From: Glycomyces lechevalierae
GTDB taxonomy: Bacteria; Actinomycetota; Actinomycetes; Mycobacteriales; Micromonosporaceae
Assembly (NCBI RefSeq): GCF_027622945.1
Contig: NZ_JAPZVQ010000004.1
Location: forward strand, 1 to 64,000
Length of the DNA: 64,000 nucleotides
Reading direction: 5' to 3'
In this document: positions 24,201-32,209 of the stretch, piece by piece
Numbering within the stretch: the stretch's first letter is position 1
How the letters are laid out: every line of letters starts with the position of its first letter
Made by a program: the position numbers and the translations under genes
The notes under the pieces: generated by a model
Told to the model about the DNA's origin: nothing
The model's database searches: none
What the model saw: the letters and a program-made list of their open reading frames with translations, nothing else

Positions 24201-25199
24201 TTCTCCGGCCGCATCGAACTGCGCCTCGCGGACGCCTTCGACTCCGGCATCGACCGCAAGCTCATCGAAGAGCTCCCGAAGGAAGTCCCGGGCCGCGTCC
24301 TCACCGCCGACAAGCGCTTCGGCCACATCGCCCTGCCCCGCATCGACGACCTCGACTCCACACAGGACCTCGCGGACGGCTTCGCGGACCTCGCCCGCGA
24401 GACCCGCCGCCGCTGGCCCGGCCCCGGCGTCGCCGCCGTCAAAGCCCTCCCGGTCGACGTCGCCCTGCGGGAACTCCTTCCGCCCGGGACCGCCCCGACC
24501 GGCGACCCCTATGCGCTCGCGCCGGTCGTCGGCATCGCGGAGAGCGACCTCGGCCCGGCCGTCATCGACTTCACCGCCGACCCGCACCTGGTCGTCTTCG
24601 GCGACACGCAGACCGGCAAGACCACGCTCCTGCGCGGCATCATGCGCCAGATCGTGCGCCGCCCTGCCACCGAGGCCGGCATCTTCCTCGTCGACTACCG
24701 CCGGTCGCACCTCGAGGAGGTCCCCGAGGACAGCCTCATCACCTACTGCAACACCGCCGCGCACGCGGCCCAGAACGCCGCCGAGCTCGCCGAGGCCCTG
24801 AAGAAGCGCCTCCCCGGACCGGAGGTCACGCCCCGGCAGCTCCGCGAGCGCGACTGGTGGACCGGCCCCGAGGTCTTCGTGGTCGTCGACGACTACGACC
24901 TCGTCGTCACCAACAGCGGAAACCCCTTGGCGCCCTTGACGGAGCTGGCCGCCCACGGCGCCGACCTCGGCCTCCACCTCATCATCGCCCGCCGCACGGG
25001 CGGCGCGAGCCGCGCCGTCTACGAACCGCTCCTGCGCCAGATCTGCGACATGTCCAGCCCCGGCCTGCTCTTCTCCGGCGACCGCCTCGAAGGCCGCCTG
25101 ATCAACGGCACCGCCAGCCGCCAACTCCCGCCCGGCCGCGCCCTGCTCGCCCGAAGAGGCCAGAACCCCGACCTCATCCAGATCGCCCGCCCGGAGTGA
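21234..25199 (+). CDS. eccC: EccC type VII secretion ATPase, full-length three-domain form
   Basis: This 1321-aa protein has two membrane helices near residues 38-58 and 64-88, then three FtsK/SpoIIIE domains. Walker A motifs are GATGSGKSE (490-498), GAPGTGKST (from 834) and GDTQTGKTT (from 1123). Walker B is LLVIIDEFSELL in domain 1, degenerate IVLAIDGWGG in domain 2 and VFVVVDDYD in domain 3. Domain 1 therefore keeps the Asp-Glu pair, as in characterised EccC, where it is the main ATPase and domain 3 binds the YxxxD/E substrate signal. EccCa and EccCb are fused, as in most non-mycobacterial loci. Confidence 0.95.
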   Translation: MGTDVVRRPARRPAPEVSHEPITLASPPALGDPPSAAMGAPMLMMPLMSGSGAMIMVLSNLQRPLYATAGLLMLVASVVMGIVLFAAMRSGPRRKLRQERERYLDYLEDARHAIREAVKAQRDHAARRHPHPGLLLGLACDPGRRWERRGTDADLLTVRCGLAAVPLSRSLSLRIDEQNPLTVYDPVCQSGAEELVDQYARLADQPLALDLGEVGDTAIVGGYAHARATAQAMLAQLAVLVAPEDLRVAIVAHPTVAPEWTKLSWLPHLLADPADSEAPVPLICATTAELGELLSDDLAVRAAELRRRRGGPPGPGSRRLLVIVDGEHQVSLPGLLADYEAPQLLGVHIWTLVAEQRQEPEHTAARIKVDADTVSVTRVERSDGGVAETTATGRPDRLDPADLAAIARALSPWRLALDDVSRALSGVHGLADILGVADPAEVDWKRTWAPREESALLRVPFAVDADGRPVELDLKESALGGMGPHGLIVGATGSGKSEALRTLVAALAVRHPPERLALLTVDFKGGATFADCDDLPHNAGAITNLADDLGLVDRFAEALYGEMSRRQQLLKDAGNLPNVHAYAKLRQQHPDLEPLPHLLVIIDEFSELLTAKPDFSDLFVAVGRIGRSIGVHLLLATQRLESAHLRGLESHLSYRIGLRTFSEAESREAIGVPDAYRLPPEPGSGYLKVDTTIFTRFKAAMVSGRYTPPREESEHTLPVLPWPVPPVVNMLDTLAGRAAARGTGELPDAEHSVLRVLVASLAAATATEGIDRVRPVWLPPLPEALPLNRIDMDPAPLDGTVKAVLGLLDHPREQRQGPLEWDLSGADANLVVLGAPGTGKSTLLRTLIASLALRYPPNALAAFAIDYGGGALGGLTRLPHVAVAAGRAEPELVARTLAEVRSLLDARETLMRRKGIDSAAGLRRAATEGGVDVPGDIVLAIDGWGGLTEANEDANDLLMEIASRGPALGVHTVLTAVNSTQVRARLAASFSGRIELRLADAFDSGIDRKLIEELPKEVPGRVLTADKRFGHIALPRIDDLDSTQDLADGFADLARETRRRWPGPGVAAVKALPVDVALRELLPPGTAPTGDPYALAPVVGIAESDLGPAVIDFTADPHLVVFGDTQTGKTTLLRGIMRQIVRRPATEAGIFLVDYRRSHLEEVPEDSLITYCNTAAHAAQNAAELAEALKKRLPGPEVTPRQLRERDWWTGPEVFVVVDDYDLVVTNSGNPLAPLTELAAHGADLGLHLIIARRTGGASRAVYEPLLRQICDMSSPGLLFSGDRLEGRLINGTASRQLPPGRALLARRGQNPDLIQIARPE

Positions 25200-25468
25200 G
25201 CATCGTCGGGCGGACCGGCGGCCGGATCGGTGTGGGCGGATGTGCTGGTGCGCAAGTCAGGCGAGCGCGCGGCCGTGCGGTTCGGGCATGTGTTCGGCCG
25301 CGGTGACGACGAACCTCGAACCCGATGCGGAGCTGCTTGACCGGTGCGAATGGGGCCGCTCGACCATCTTCGTACGATCCGGCCCCTGCCCGGCGCTGCG
25401 CCAGGGCCGCGCCGTCTTCCCCTTCCGCGCTAGAGTCGGCGCGGACCCGACTTAAGGAGAAGACCGGC

Positions 25469-26197
25469 ATGAGTCGCACAGTGGTGGTCAGCGGAGGCGG
25501 AACCGGCATCGGACTCGCGGTCGCCGCGCGCTTCGCCAAGGACGACAACGTGATTCTGGTCGGCCGCCGCGAAGACGTCCTGGCCTCAGCGGCAGCCGAA
25601 CTCGGCGCCAACGCCTCCTATGTGGCCGCCGACCTCGCCACCGTCGAAGGCGCCGAACGCCTCGCGTCCTTCACTGCCGACCGGCACGGCTCGGTCGACG
25701 TTATCGCCGCCTGCGCCGGCGGCAACACCCTCCGCTCCGGCGACGGCCTCGCCGCCGTGTCCCAGGCCTGGACCGAGAACCTGCGCCTCAACGTCATGAC
25801 CGCCGTCCACCTCGTCGAAGCGCTCAAACCCCAGCTCAACGACGACGGCCGCGTCCTCCTCTACAGCTCCGTCGCGGCCTACCGCGGCTCCGGCAACGGC
25901 TCCTATGCCGCCTCGAAGGCCGCACTTCACCCCTACGCGATCGACCTCGCGACCGAGTTGGGCCCCAAGCGGATCACCGCCAACGTGATCGCCCCCGGCT
26001 ACATCGAGGACACCGAGTTCTTCGGCGACCGCATGACCGAGACCCGCCGCTCGACCCTCATCGGCCAGACCTTGAACGGCCGTGCGGGCACGCCCGCGGA
26101 CATCGCCGAACTGTCGCACTGGCTCGCCGCCCCCGCAGCCGGACACGTGACGGCGCAGATCATCCAGTCCAACGGCGGCGCGCTGGCCGGGCGCTAG
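25469..26197 (+). CDS. SDR-family oxidoreductase
   Basis: This 242-aa classical short-chain dehydrogenase has the cofactor motif GGGTGIGLAV near the N-terminus, NAG replaced by CAGGN at about residues 84-88, and catalytic Ser in LLYSSVAAYRG, Tyr and Lys in YAASK, with a PGYIEDTEF loop. AAGGAG lies upstream of ATG 25469. It is followed four bases later by the metallophosphoesterase gene. The 269 bases before it (25200-25468) show no gene I can support. Confidence 0.88.
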   Translation: MSRTVVVSGGGTGIGLAVAARFAKDDNVILVGRREDVLASAAAELGANASYVAADLATVEGAERLASFTADRHGSVDVIAACAGGNTLRSGDGLAAVSQAWTENLRLNVMTAVHLVEALKPQLNDDGRVLLYSSVAAYRGSGNGSYAASKAALHPYAIDLATELGPKRITANVIAPGYIEDTEFFGDRMTETRRSTLIGQTLNGRAGTPADIAELSHWLAAPAAGHVTAQIIQSNGGALAGR

Positions 26198-26200
26198 CCG

Positions 26201-27577
26201 ATGGCCTTCGCATGGTTCGTCGTCCGGCTGCTGGCCGTCACGGCCGGGTTCGCGGCCCTGCACTACTACCTGTGGTGGCGGCTGTGCCGCGACACGACCC
26301 GCCAGGGTTCGCGGTGGCGCGTCGCCGGTGCGGTCGTGCTCGGGGTCCTGGCGCTGTTCGGCCTCCTTGCGCGGTTCCTGACGCCCTCGGCCGCTCCCCT
26401 CGATGTCCAAGCGGCCGTCGGCTATCCGGGCCTGATCTGGTTCGGGGTATTCCTGTACCTGTTCGGCCTGCTCCTGGTGGGGGAGGTGCTGCGGTTCCTC
26501 ATCATCCGACGCGCCCGCCGCGGCATGTCGGAATCCGAAGCGGCGGCCGACCGCGCGGACGGCTTCTGGCACCACCTGCGCTCGATCCTCGTCCGGCTCC
26601 GGCTGTGGCCGCGAGCATCGGCCGACGACGCTGAGGCGGACTCCGGGCAGGCGGCGACCGATGCTCGTAATACATCACGTACCACTGCCGCGAACAGGCA
26701 GTCCACTGCCGGCAGCGGCAGTAATGCATCACATGGCACCGGTCCGACGCGGCGGCGCGTGATGTCGCGGGCGATCGGGGTGAGCGCGTCGGCGCTGGCG
26801 GTCGCGACGGTCGGGCACGGCCTGTACGAGGGGTACCGGACGCCGCAACTGAAGCCGGTCACGGTGAACCTGGCCCGGCTCGACCGGCGGTTCGACGGCT
26901 ATCGGATCGCGGTCGTGGGTGACACGCACTTCTCCGCGATCCGCGGGCGCGGCTACTGCGAGCGTGTGGTCGAGCAGATCAATCGGGCCGACGCCGATCT
27001 CATCGCGTTCGTCGGCGACCTCGCCAGCAACGAGGCCGACCAGGTCCGCGACGCCACCGATCCTCTCGCGGACCTCGAGTCCCGCGACGGCACGTTCTTC
27101 GTGGCCGGGAACGCCGAACACTATGTGGGCGCGGACGAGTGGTACGACCGGGTGGCCGAACTCGGCATGACCGGCCTGCCGAACACGCGCGTGGAACTGC
27201 CCGGCTTCGACCTCGCCGGGGTCAACGACCTGGTCGTCGAGGAGCGCCGCTTCAAGGACGAGACCGGCCCCGATTTCGAAGCGGCCCTTGGCGACCGCGA
27301 TCCCGAGCGGCCGGTGATCCTGCTGGCCCACCAGCCGAACGCGGTCGACCGCACCGCCGGCTACGGCGTCGACCTGCAGCTCTCGGGCCACACCCACGGC
27401 GGGCAGATGTGGCCCGTCCACTACGCGTCGCTCATCCGCAGCGGCCAGCTCACGGGGCTCGAACTCCATGGCGACACGCAGGTGTACGTCACGAACGGCG
27501 CCGGCACGAACGGCCCGCCGATCCGCGTGGGCGCCGACGCGGACATCACGGTTATGACCCTCCGCGCGGGCGCCTGA
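26201..27577 (+). CDS. Membrane-anchored metallophosphoesterase (YkuE-like)
   Basis: This 458-aa protein has N-terminal hydrophobic segments (about 2-22, 46-66 and 80-105), a poorly conserved hydrophilic linker at about 120-190, and a further hydrophobic helix. The calcineurin-like domain follows, with metal-binding motifs GDTH, FVGDLAS, GNAEH, LAHQPN and SGHTHGGQ. Homologues such as YkuE hydrolyse phosphoesters outside the membrane. The linker contains the unusual hairpin pair at 26668-26734. It is co-transcribed with the SDR gene. Confidence 0.88.
   Translation: MAFAWFVVRLLAVTAGFAALHYYLWWRLCRDTTRQGSRWRVAGAVVLGVLALFGLLARFLTPSAAPLDVQAAVGYPGLIWFGVFLYLFGLLLVGEVLRFLIIRRARRGMSESEAAADRADGFWHHLRSILVRLRLWPRASADDAEADSGQAATDARNTSRTTAANRQSTAGSGSNASHGTGPTRRRVMSRAIGVSASALAVATVGHGLYEGYRTPQLKPVTVNLARLDRRFDGYRIAVVGDTHFSAIRGRGYCERVVEQINRADADLIAFVGDLASNEADQVRDATDPLADLESRDGTFFVAGNAEHYVGADEWYDRVAELGMTGLPNTRVELPGFDLAGVNDLVVEERRFKDETGPDFEAALGDRDPERPVILLAHQPNAVDRTAGYGVDLQLSGHTHGGQMWPVHYASLIRSGQLTGLELHGDTQVYVTNGAGTNGPPIRVGADADITVMTLRAGA
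26668..26734. repeat. Twin hairpins flanked by near-identical 13-mers inside the metallophosphoesterase linker
   Basis: TAATACATCACGT (26668-26680) and TAATGCATCACAT (26722-26734) bracket two hairpins with the same stem: ACTGCC/GGCAGT at 26684-26702 and again at 26705-26722. The stretch is visibly AT-richer than its surroundings and keeps the frame, encoding a Thr/Ser/Asn-rich linker. It looks like a small in-frame insertion, but mobility is not shown. Confidence 0.6.
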
Positions 27578-27624
27578 GGAGCGATTCCGGCGTGAGTGTC
27601 GGTGGTCGCCGCTAGGGTCGGGCG

Positions 27625-28332
27625 ATGGACATCATTCTCATCCCCGGTTTCTGGCTCGACGCTTCCTCTTGGAGCGAGATCACTCCCGCGCTCGAGAAGG
27701 CCGGGCACCGCACGCACCCGCTCACCTTGCCCGGCATGGAATCCGCTGACGCCGACCGCAGCGGCATCGGCCTGCGCGACCACGTCGACGCGGTCGTCGC
27801 GAAGGTCGACGAGTTCGACGGCCCGGTCGTGCTCGTCGGCCACTCCGGCGGCGGAGCGGTCGCGCACGCGGTCGCCGACGCCCGGCCGGACCGCATCGCC
27901 CGCGTCGTCTACGTCGACTCGGCGCCGCTCGGTCCGGGCGGCGTCATCAACGACGAGCTGCCGGTCGTCGACGGCGAGATCCCGCTGCCGGATTGGAACG
28001 TGTTCGAGGACGAGGACCTGGTGGACCTCGACGACGACCTGCGGACCGCGTTCCGCGCCAAGGCGATCCCGACCCCGAAGGCCGTGGCCTTCGACCAGCA
28101 GGTCCTCGGCGACGAGCGCCGCTTCGACGTGCCGATCACCCTCATCTGCTGCGAGTTCGGCAGCGCCATGGTCCGTGCGTGGATCGAGCAGAAGGTGCCG
28201 TTCGTGAAGGAGCTCGCCGCGATCAAGGACATCTCGTACATCGACCTGCCGACCGGGCACTGGCCGCAGCTCACGAAGCCGGCCGAGCTCGCCGACGCGA
28301 TCGTCTCGGCCGTCGGCCCCGCTGAGGTCTGA
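27625..28332 (+). CDS. Alpha/beta-fold hydrolase
   Basis: This 235-aa protein opens with IILIPGFWLDASSW (oxyanion-hole region), then the nucleophile elbow VGHSGGG with Ser at about residue 74 and a late TGHWPQL supplying His. It belongs to the short hydrolases related to methyl-esterase/HNL-like proteins; the substrate is unknown. A strong hairpin follows nine bases after its stop. Confidence 0.82.
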   Translation: MDIILIPGFWLDASSWSEITPALEKAGHRTHPLTLPGMESADADRSGIGLRDHVDAVVAKVDEFDGPVVLVGHSGGGAVAHAVADARPDRIARVVYVDSAPLGPGGVINDELPVVDGEIPLPDWNVFEDEDLVDLDDDLRTAFRAKAIPTPKAVAFDQQVLGDERRFDVPITLICCEFGSAMVRAWIEQKVPFVKELAAIKDISYIDLPTGHWPQLTKPAELADAIVSAVGPAEV

Positions 28333-28340
28333 GGGACGGT

Positions 28341-28374
28341 GATGTCGTTTCGTGGCCAGACACGAAGCGACATC
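28341..28374. terminator. 14-bp hairpin, terminator candidate
   Basis: GATGTCGTTTCGTG (28341-28354) pairs with CACGAAGCGACATC (28361-28374) with one T-G wobble and a six-base loop, just after the hydrolase stop. It also lies 19 bases upstream of the next gene's ATG, so an attenuating role is conceivable. Confidence 0.65.
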
Positions 28375-28392
28375 GCTGCTTTCATTGAGCGC

Positions 28393-29202
28393 ATGACGAA
28401 TTCGACCGCCGCCCGCTTCCGCGCCCTCCACACCTCCCCGGCCCTGCGCCTCCCGAACTGCTGGGACGCCGCCAGCGCGGCGGTCATCGCCGCAGCCGGC
28501 GCGCCCGCGATCGCCACGACGAGCGCGGGGATCGCGTGGAGCCTCGGCCGCCCCGACGGGGACGCGCTCGACCGCGACGCGGCCGTGGACGCCATCGCCC
28601 GGATCGTGCGCGTGGTGGACGTGCCGGTGACCGCCGACATCGAGTCCGGTTTCGGCGCTACGGCGAAGGACGTGGCCGAGACGCTTGCAGCGGTCGCCGA
28701 GGCGGGCGCGGTCGGCGTCAACATCGAGGACACGACGGCGGAGGCGTCCGGGTCGCTGCGCGCGCTCGCCGACCAGGCCGAGCGCCTGGCCGCCGCCCGC
28801 GAGGGCGCCGGGCCGGACCTGTTCATCAACGCGCGCATCGACATGTACCTGGCCGGCATCGGTGAGGAGTCCGAGCGGTTCGACGCCACGGTCGCCCGCG
28901 CCGAGGCGTACGCGCAGGCCGGCGCGGACGGCATCTTCGTGCCGGGCGTGACCGATCCGGCCGTGATCGCGGCGCTCGTGCAGGCGATCCGGCTGCCGCT
29001 CAACGTGATGGCCGGCCCGGGCGCGCTCGCCCCGTCAGAGCTCGACCGCCTGGGCGTGGCGCGCATCAGCCTGGGTCCGGGACTCGCCACGGCCGCATAC
29101 GAACTGGCCCGCAAGGCGACGATCGGCTTCCTCGAAGCGGACTCGTACGACGCGATCGCGGACGGCATCGGCTACGGCACGATGAACGACCTCCTCGCCT
29201 GA
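28393..29202 (+). CDS. Isocitrate lyase/phosphoenolpyruvate mutase-family protein
   Basis: This 269-aa TIM-barrel protein has LPNCWDAASAAVI near the N-terminus, the metal-binding VTADIESGFG, VGVNIEDTT and FINARIDMYL segments of the carboxyphosphonoenolpyruvate mutase/oxaloacetate-decarboxylase-like branch. The K-K-C-G-H motif of isocitrate lyase is absent, so glyoxylate-shunt activity is unlikely. ATG 28393 is chosen because the longer frame starts inside the hairpin. Confidence 0.85.
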   Translation: MTNSTAARFRALHTSPALRLPNCWDAASAAVIAAAGAPAIATTSAGIAWSLGRPDGDALDRDAAVDAIARIVRVVDVPVTADIESGFGATAKDVAETLAAVAEAGAVGVNIEDTTAEASGSLRALADQAERLAAAREGAGPDLFINARIDMYLAGIGEESERFDATVARAEAYAQAGADGIFVPGVTDPAVIAALVQAIRLPLNVMAGPGALAPSELDRLGVARISLGPGLATAAYELARKATIGFLEADSYDAIADGIGYGTMNDLLA

Positions 29203-29264
29203 GCACGACGCAGGAGCGCGGCGGCGAAGGCACTCCGGCCGCCGCGCCGGTTCCTCGCATGGAC

Positions 29265-29293
29265 ACGGGCGCCTCGTTTACCGAGGCGCCCGT
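29265..29293. terminator. 12-bp perfect hairpin terminator
   Basis: ACGGGCGCCTCG (29265-29276) and CGAGGCGCCCGT (29282-29293) with loop TTTAC, followed by TTCG. It lies 63 bases after the lyase-family gene and is probably its terminator. Confidence 0.75.
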
Positions 29294-29635
29294 TTCGCAT
29301 GCGGCCGCGAATACCGCGACCGCTGCGCGCTTCGGCCGTCTTCCGAGCGCCGCTCCAGCACGCCGATGCGGACGCGGGCGGACGCTGAGACAGCTGAGGG
29401 CTGCTTACGTCGGCGCTTCGCCCGCGCTGCGTGTCCGCCACACGCGCAGCCGATCCGGCCGCCGTTGTACGCGCGAACGCAGATGCGTCGGCCACTGCGC
29501 GACCGTCACGTGCGTTGACGCGAGTCCTCCGAGGCGCTGGTCGAGGCCGGCGGGCGCGTGCTTGGCATGCGGCCGCGAGCGACTTGACCGCTGCGCGTTC
29601 CTCACTTGCGCGGGAACCTCGGCCGCTGGGCGTTC
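29294..29635. other. Gene-free stretch with weak internal repetition
   Basis: About 340 bases between the terminator and the TetR stop. I see no convincing coding frame. The motif GCATGCGGCCGCGA occurs near 29297 and again near 29568, each followed by a similar GACCGCTGCGCG segment, so part may be an old duplication or a decayed gene. Confidence 0.4.
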
Positions 29636-30262
29636 TTACGCGCCCTGTTCCCTCGGCCTCAGCGCCGCCTGCGCGAACGACAGGACGTGGTCGCGCATGA
29701 TCTCGGGGTTCTCGCTCTCCTCAGACCCGAGGATGAGGCGCGCGAGCTGGGGGACGACGCTCGGCCAGGCCGCGAGGCCGATGAGGATGAAGAGAGTCGG
29801 GGCGGCCTGGAGGTGGCCTTCGGCCGCGCCGAGCGACTGTTCGAGGGCCTTGACCTTCTCGCGGTAGCGCACCTGCCGCTCGGCCTCGCCGGGGAGCGGT
29901 TCGGTGCGGTAGTGCAGCGCCTCCCACAGCAGCAGCCGCAGCAGCTGCGGGTGGAGGCGGTGGAACTCGTGGACGCGGTCGACGTACTCGACGAGGTCTT
30001 CGCCGGGGGTGAGCGGGACGGCCTCGGCGAGCTCGTCCAGGGCGTCGTTGACGACGGCGTCGAACAGGCCTTCCTTGCTGCCGAAATAGCCGTAGACCCG
30101 CTCGCGGTTGACCCCGGACCGGGCCGCGATGTCGGAGATGCGGGTATGGGCCAGGCCGTGTTCGGCGAAGACCTCCCGCGCGGCTCGGAGGAGCTTTTCG
30201 CGGGTCGTCAGCGGCGACAGGTCCGCGCTGGTATCGCGTGTGCGAAGTTGTGAATCCGACAT
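29636..30262 (-). CDS. TetR-family transcriptional regulator
   Basis: This 208-aa protein has the helix-turn-helix AREVFAEHGLAHTRISDIAARSGVNRERVYGYFGSKEGLFDAV and a C-terminal ligand-binding domain. ATG 30262 is divergent from the MFS exporter at 30325. The AT-rich 62-base gap between them carries an inverted repeat, so it probably represses the exporter. Confidence 0.9.
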   Translation of the reverse strand: MSDSQLRTRDTSADLSPLTTREKLLRAAREVFAEHGLAHTRISDIAARSGVNRERVYGYFGSKEGLFDAVVNDALDELAEAVPLTPGEDLVEYVDRVHEFHRLHPQLLRLLLWEALHYRTEPLPGEAERQVRYREKVKALEQSLGAAEGHLQAAPTLFILIGLAAWPSVVPQLARLILGSEESENPEIMRDHVLSFAQAALRPREQGA

Positions 30263-30277
30263 GAACGTAATAATACT

Positions 30278-30309
30278 CCAACTCCGATGTTGACCAACAA
30301 ACGAGTTGG
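30278..30309. promoter_or_regulatory. Operator/promoter region between TetR and MFS genes
   Basis: CCAACTC (30278-30284) and GAGTTGG (30303-30309) are exact inverted repeats flanking GTTGACCAAC (30289-30298), which contains a TTGACC -35-like hexamer. It is the probable TetR operator. Confidence 0.6.
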
Positions 30310-30324
30310 TGGTTCAATGAAGGC

Positions 30325-31584
30325 ATGAGCCAGCAAGCCCAGACCCGACCCGTCTCGCCGCCCAGCGAGGACCGCAGCCCTGCCCAGTGGGCCCGCACCG
30401 CCCGCACGATCGTGCCGCTGGCCGCCGCCGGCGTCTTCGTCGTCGGCCAGCTCTACGTGGTCATCCCACTGCTCGGCGAGTTCACCACCGGCTGGCGCGC
30501 GGGCACGTCCCAAGCCGCCTGGATGGTCACCGCCTTCGGCTTCGCGTACGCGACCGGCTTCCTCTTCTCTGGACCGGCCGCCGACCGCTTCGGCCGCCGC
30601 CGCGTGCTCCTCGTCGGCATGGTCGCCTCCGCCCTCGCCACCGCCGCGGTCGGCCTCGCCGGGGGCCTCGCCGCCGGCCTGACCCTGCGCGCGATCCAGG
30701 GCTTCGCCTCGGCGTTCTTCGCACCGGCCGCGCTCGCCTACGTCGCCGAGCGCATCGAGCCGTCCCGCCGCCCGATCGCCATCACGACGATGACCAGCGG
30801 GTTCATCGCCTCCGCGATCATCGCCCAAGCCATCGCGACGCTGCTCCTGCCGACGTTCGGCTGGCAGTCCCCGTTCTTCGGCGGCGCCGTCTGCGTCCTC
30901 GCGCTCGCCGCGATCCTCTTCTTCGTCCTCGAGCCCGACCCGGTCCGCAGCGCCACGGACCGCCCGAACCCGCTGCGCGCCATGGGAACGATGCTCCGCC
31001 GCCGCGACACGATCCTGCTGTACCTGGCGACGGCCACCGTCCTCTCCTCGTTCGTCGCCGTCTACACCGGACTCGAGACCGTCGGGCCCGAAGGCCTGGC
31101 CGGCAACCCCACCGCGATGCTCGCCCTCCGCGCCTCGGCGCTCCCGGCGTTCCTCGCCGCGCCCTGGATCGCGGGACGCCTGCGCAAGTACGCCCCGACC
31201 ACCCGCGTCGTCGGCGCGCTCGCGGTCGCCTCCGCCAGCGCGTTCCTCGCCGCGGCGGTCTCCGGGCTCGGCGTCTGGGCGATCGCGCTGTGCCTGCTCG
31301 AGTTCGTGGGCGGCGTCGCGCTGGCCGCGCCGGGGCTCATCGAAGCCGTCGGCTCGGTCGCCGGCCCGGCCCGGGCCGCCGCCACCGCGCTGTACACGTT
31401 CGTCCTGTTCATCGGGGCGAGTCTCGGTCCCCAGCTCGCGGCCGCCGCGGACGCCGCCGGATTCGTCGGCGTGTGCCTGGCCGCAGGAACGCTGCTCGCC
31501 GTGGGGGCAATGATCGCCCTCGCGGCCCGCCGCACCAGGAACACCATGGCCTTACCGGGCCGCAACACCCAGGAACCCACATGA
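30325..31584 (+). CDS. MFS transporter
   Basis: This 419-aa protein has twelve predicted membrane segments, the MFS motif A-like GPAADRFGRRR after the second helix and a large central loop. The overall pattern matches drug/metabolite:proton antiporters. It is controlled, by position, by the divergent TetR regulator. Its TGA overlaps the ATG of the next gene, so the two are translationally coupled. Confidence 0.9.
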   Translation: MSQQAQTRPVSPPSEDRSPAQWARTARTIVPLAAAGVFVVGQLYVVIPLLGEFTTGWRAGTSQAAWMVTAFGFAYATGFLFSGPAADRFGRRRVLLVGMVASALATAAVGLAGGLAAGLTLRAIQGFASAFFAPAALAYVAERIEPSRRPIAITTMTSGFIASAIIAQAIATLLLPTFGWQSPFFGGAVCVLALAAILFFVLEPDPVRSATDRPNPLRAMGTMLRRRDTILLYLATATVLSSFVAVYTGLETVGPEGLAGNPTAMLALRASALPAFLAAPWIAGRLRKYAPTTRVVGALAVASASAFLAAAVSGLGVWAIALCLLEFVGGVALAAPGLIEAVGSVAGPARAAATALYTFVLFIGASLGPQLAAAADAAGFVGVCLAAGTLLAVGAMIALAARRTRNTMALPGRNTQEPT

Positions 31585-32195
31585 TGCGAGCCAACACCAT
31601 CGACTCCGCAACCGCACTCAACCTCGAAGCCCAGGCCCTCTTCGGGACCGGCCTGGCCACACCGTCCGATTGGGACATCGTGGACGTCCGGGCGGGCGAC
31701 CACGACGGCCTCCCGGTGACGGTGATCCGCCGCCAGCCGGGCGGCTACCGCCTCGGCGGGCCGCACACCACCGTGGTCGCCGACCGGGACGGGCGCCTCC
31801 TCGGCTACACGAGCCTCCGTCCGGGCGGGCCGACGCGCCTGCCGGACCGGGCCGAGAGCCGCAAGGCGGCGTTCGACCTGATCCGCCGGGCCGCCGGCGC
31901 CTACGCCGACGACCTGGTCGTGCAGTGGATCAAACCGCACGACGAGACCGTGACCGACGACGGCGGCCAGGTCCGCACCGTCACCGGCATGAAGGTCAAG
32001 ACCCGCCACGCCGACGGCCGCTACACCTGGGCGGTCGTCGGACCCGGCGGGGTCTGCCTCACCTACGAACGCGGAATCCACTGGGACGCCGCCCGCTCGC
32101 GGCGCGGCACCCCCATGTGGCTCCACGACGGCTGGATCGCCGCCCACGACGGCGTCGGTCCCCAACTCGATCCGCCTTACGCGATCGCCTCCTAG
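31581..32195 (+). CDS. Hypothetical protein coupled to the MFS gene
   Basis: This 204-aa soluble protein starts at the ATGA overlap with the MFS stop. It begins with a helix (ATALNLEAQALFG) and continues as a beta-rich domain (VDVRAGDHDGLPVTVIRR, LGYTSLRPGG, YTWAVVGPGGVCLTYERG). There is no signal peptide and no motif I can name. Coupling to the exporter suggests a related job. Confidence 0.75.
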   Translation: MMRANTIDSATALNLEAQALFGTGLATPSDWDIVDVRAGDHDGLPVTVIRRQPGGYRLGGPHTTVVADRDGRLLGYTSLRPGGPTRLPDRAESRKAAFDLIRRAAGAYADDLVVQWIKPHDETVTDDGGQVRTVTGMKVKTRHADGRYTWAVVGPGGVCLTYERGIHWDAARSRRGTPMWLHDGWIAAHDGVGPQLDPPYAIAS

Positions 32196-32209
32196 AAAGG
32201 TTCACTCCT

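Noticed and set aside
20979-25124. 1381-codon open frame antisense to eccC
   Set aside because: It mirrors the eccC coding sequence. High GC in third positions leaves the antisense frame open, and the translation has no domain, whereas eccC has three Walker A motifs.
26668-26734. Target-site duplication of a transposon
   Set aside because: The flanking 13-mers differ at two positions and no terminal inverted repeats or transposase are present.
28393-29202. Isocitrate lyase of the glyoxylate shunt
   Set aside because: The protein is 269 aa and lacks the K-K-C-G-H active-site motif; it belongs to the broader PEP mutase-like family.
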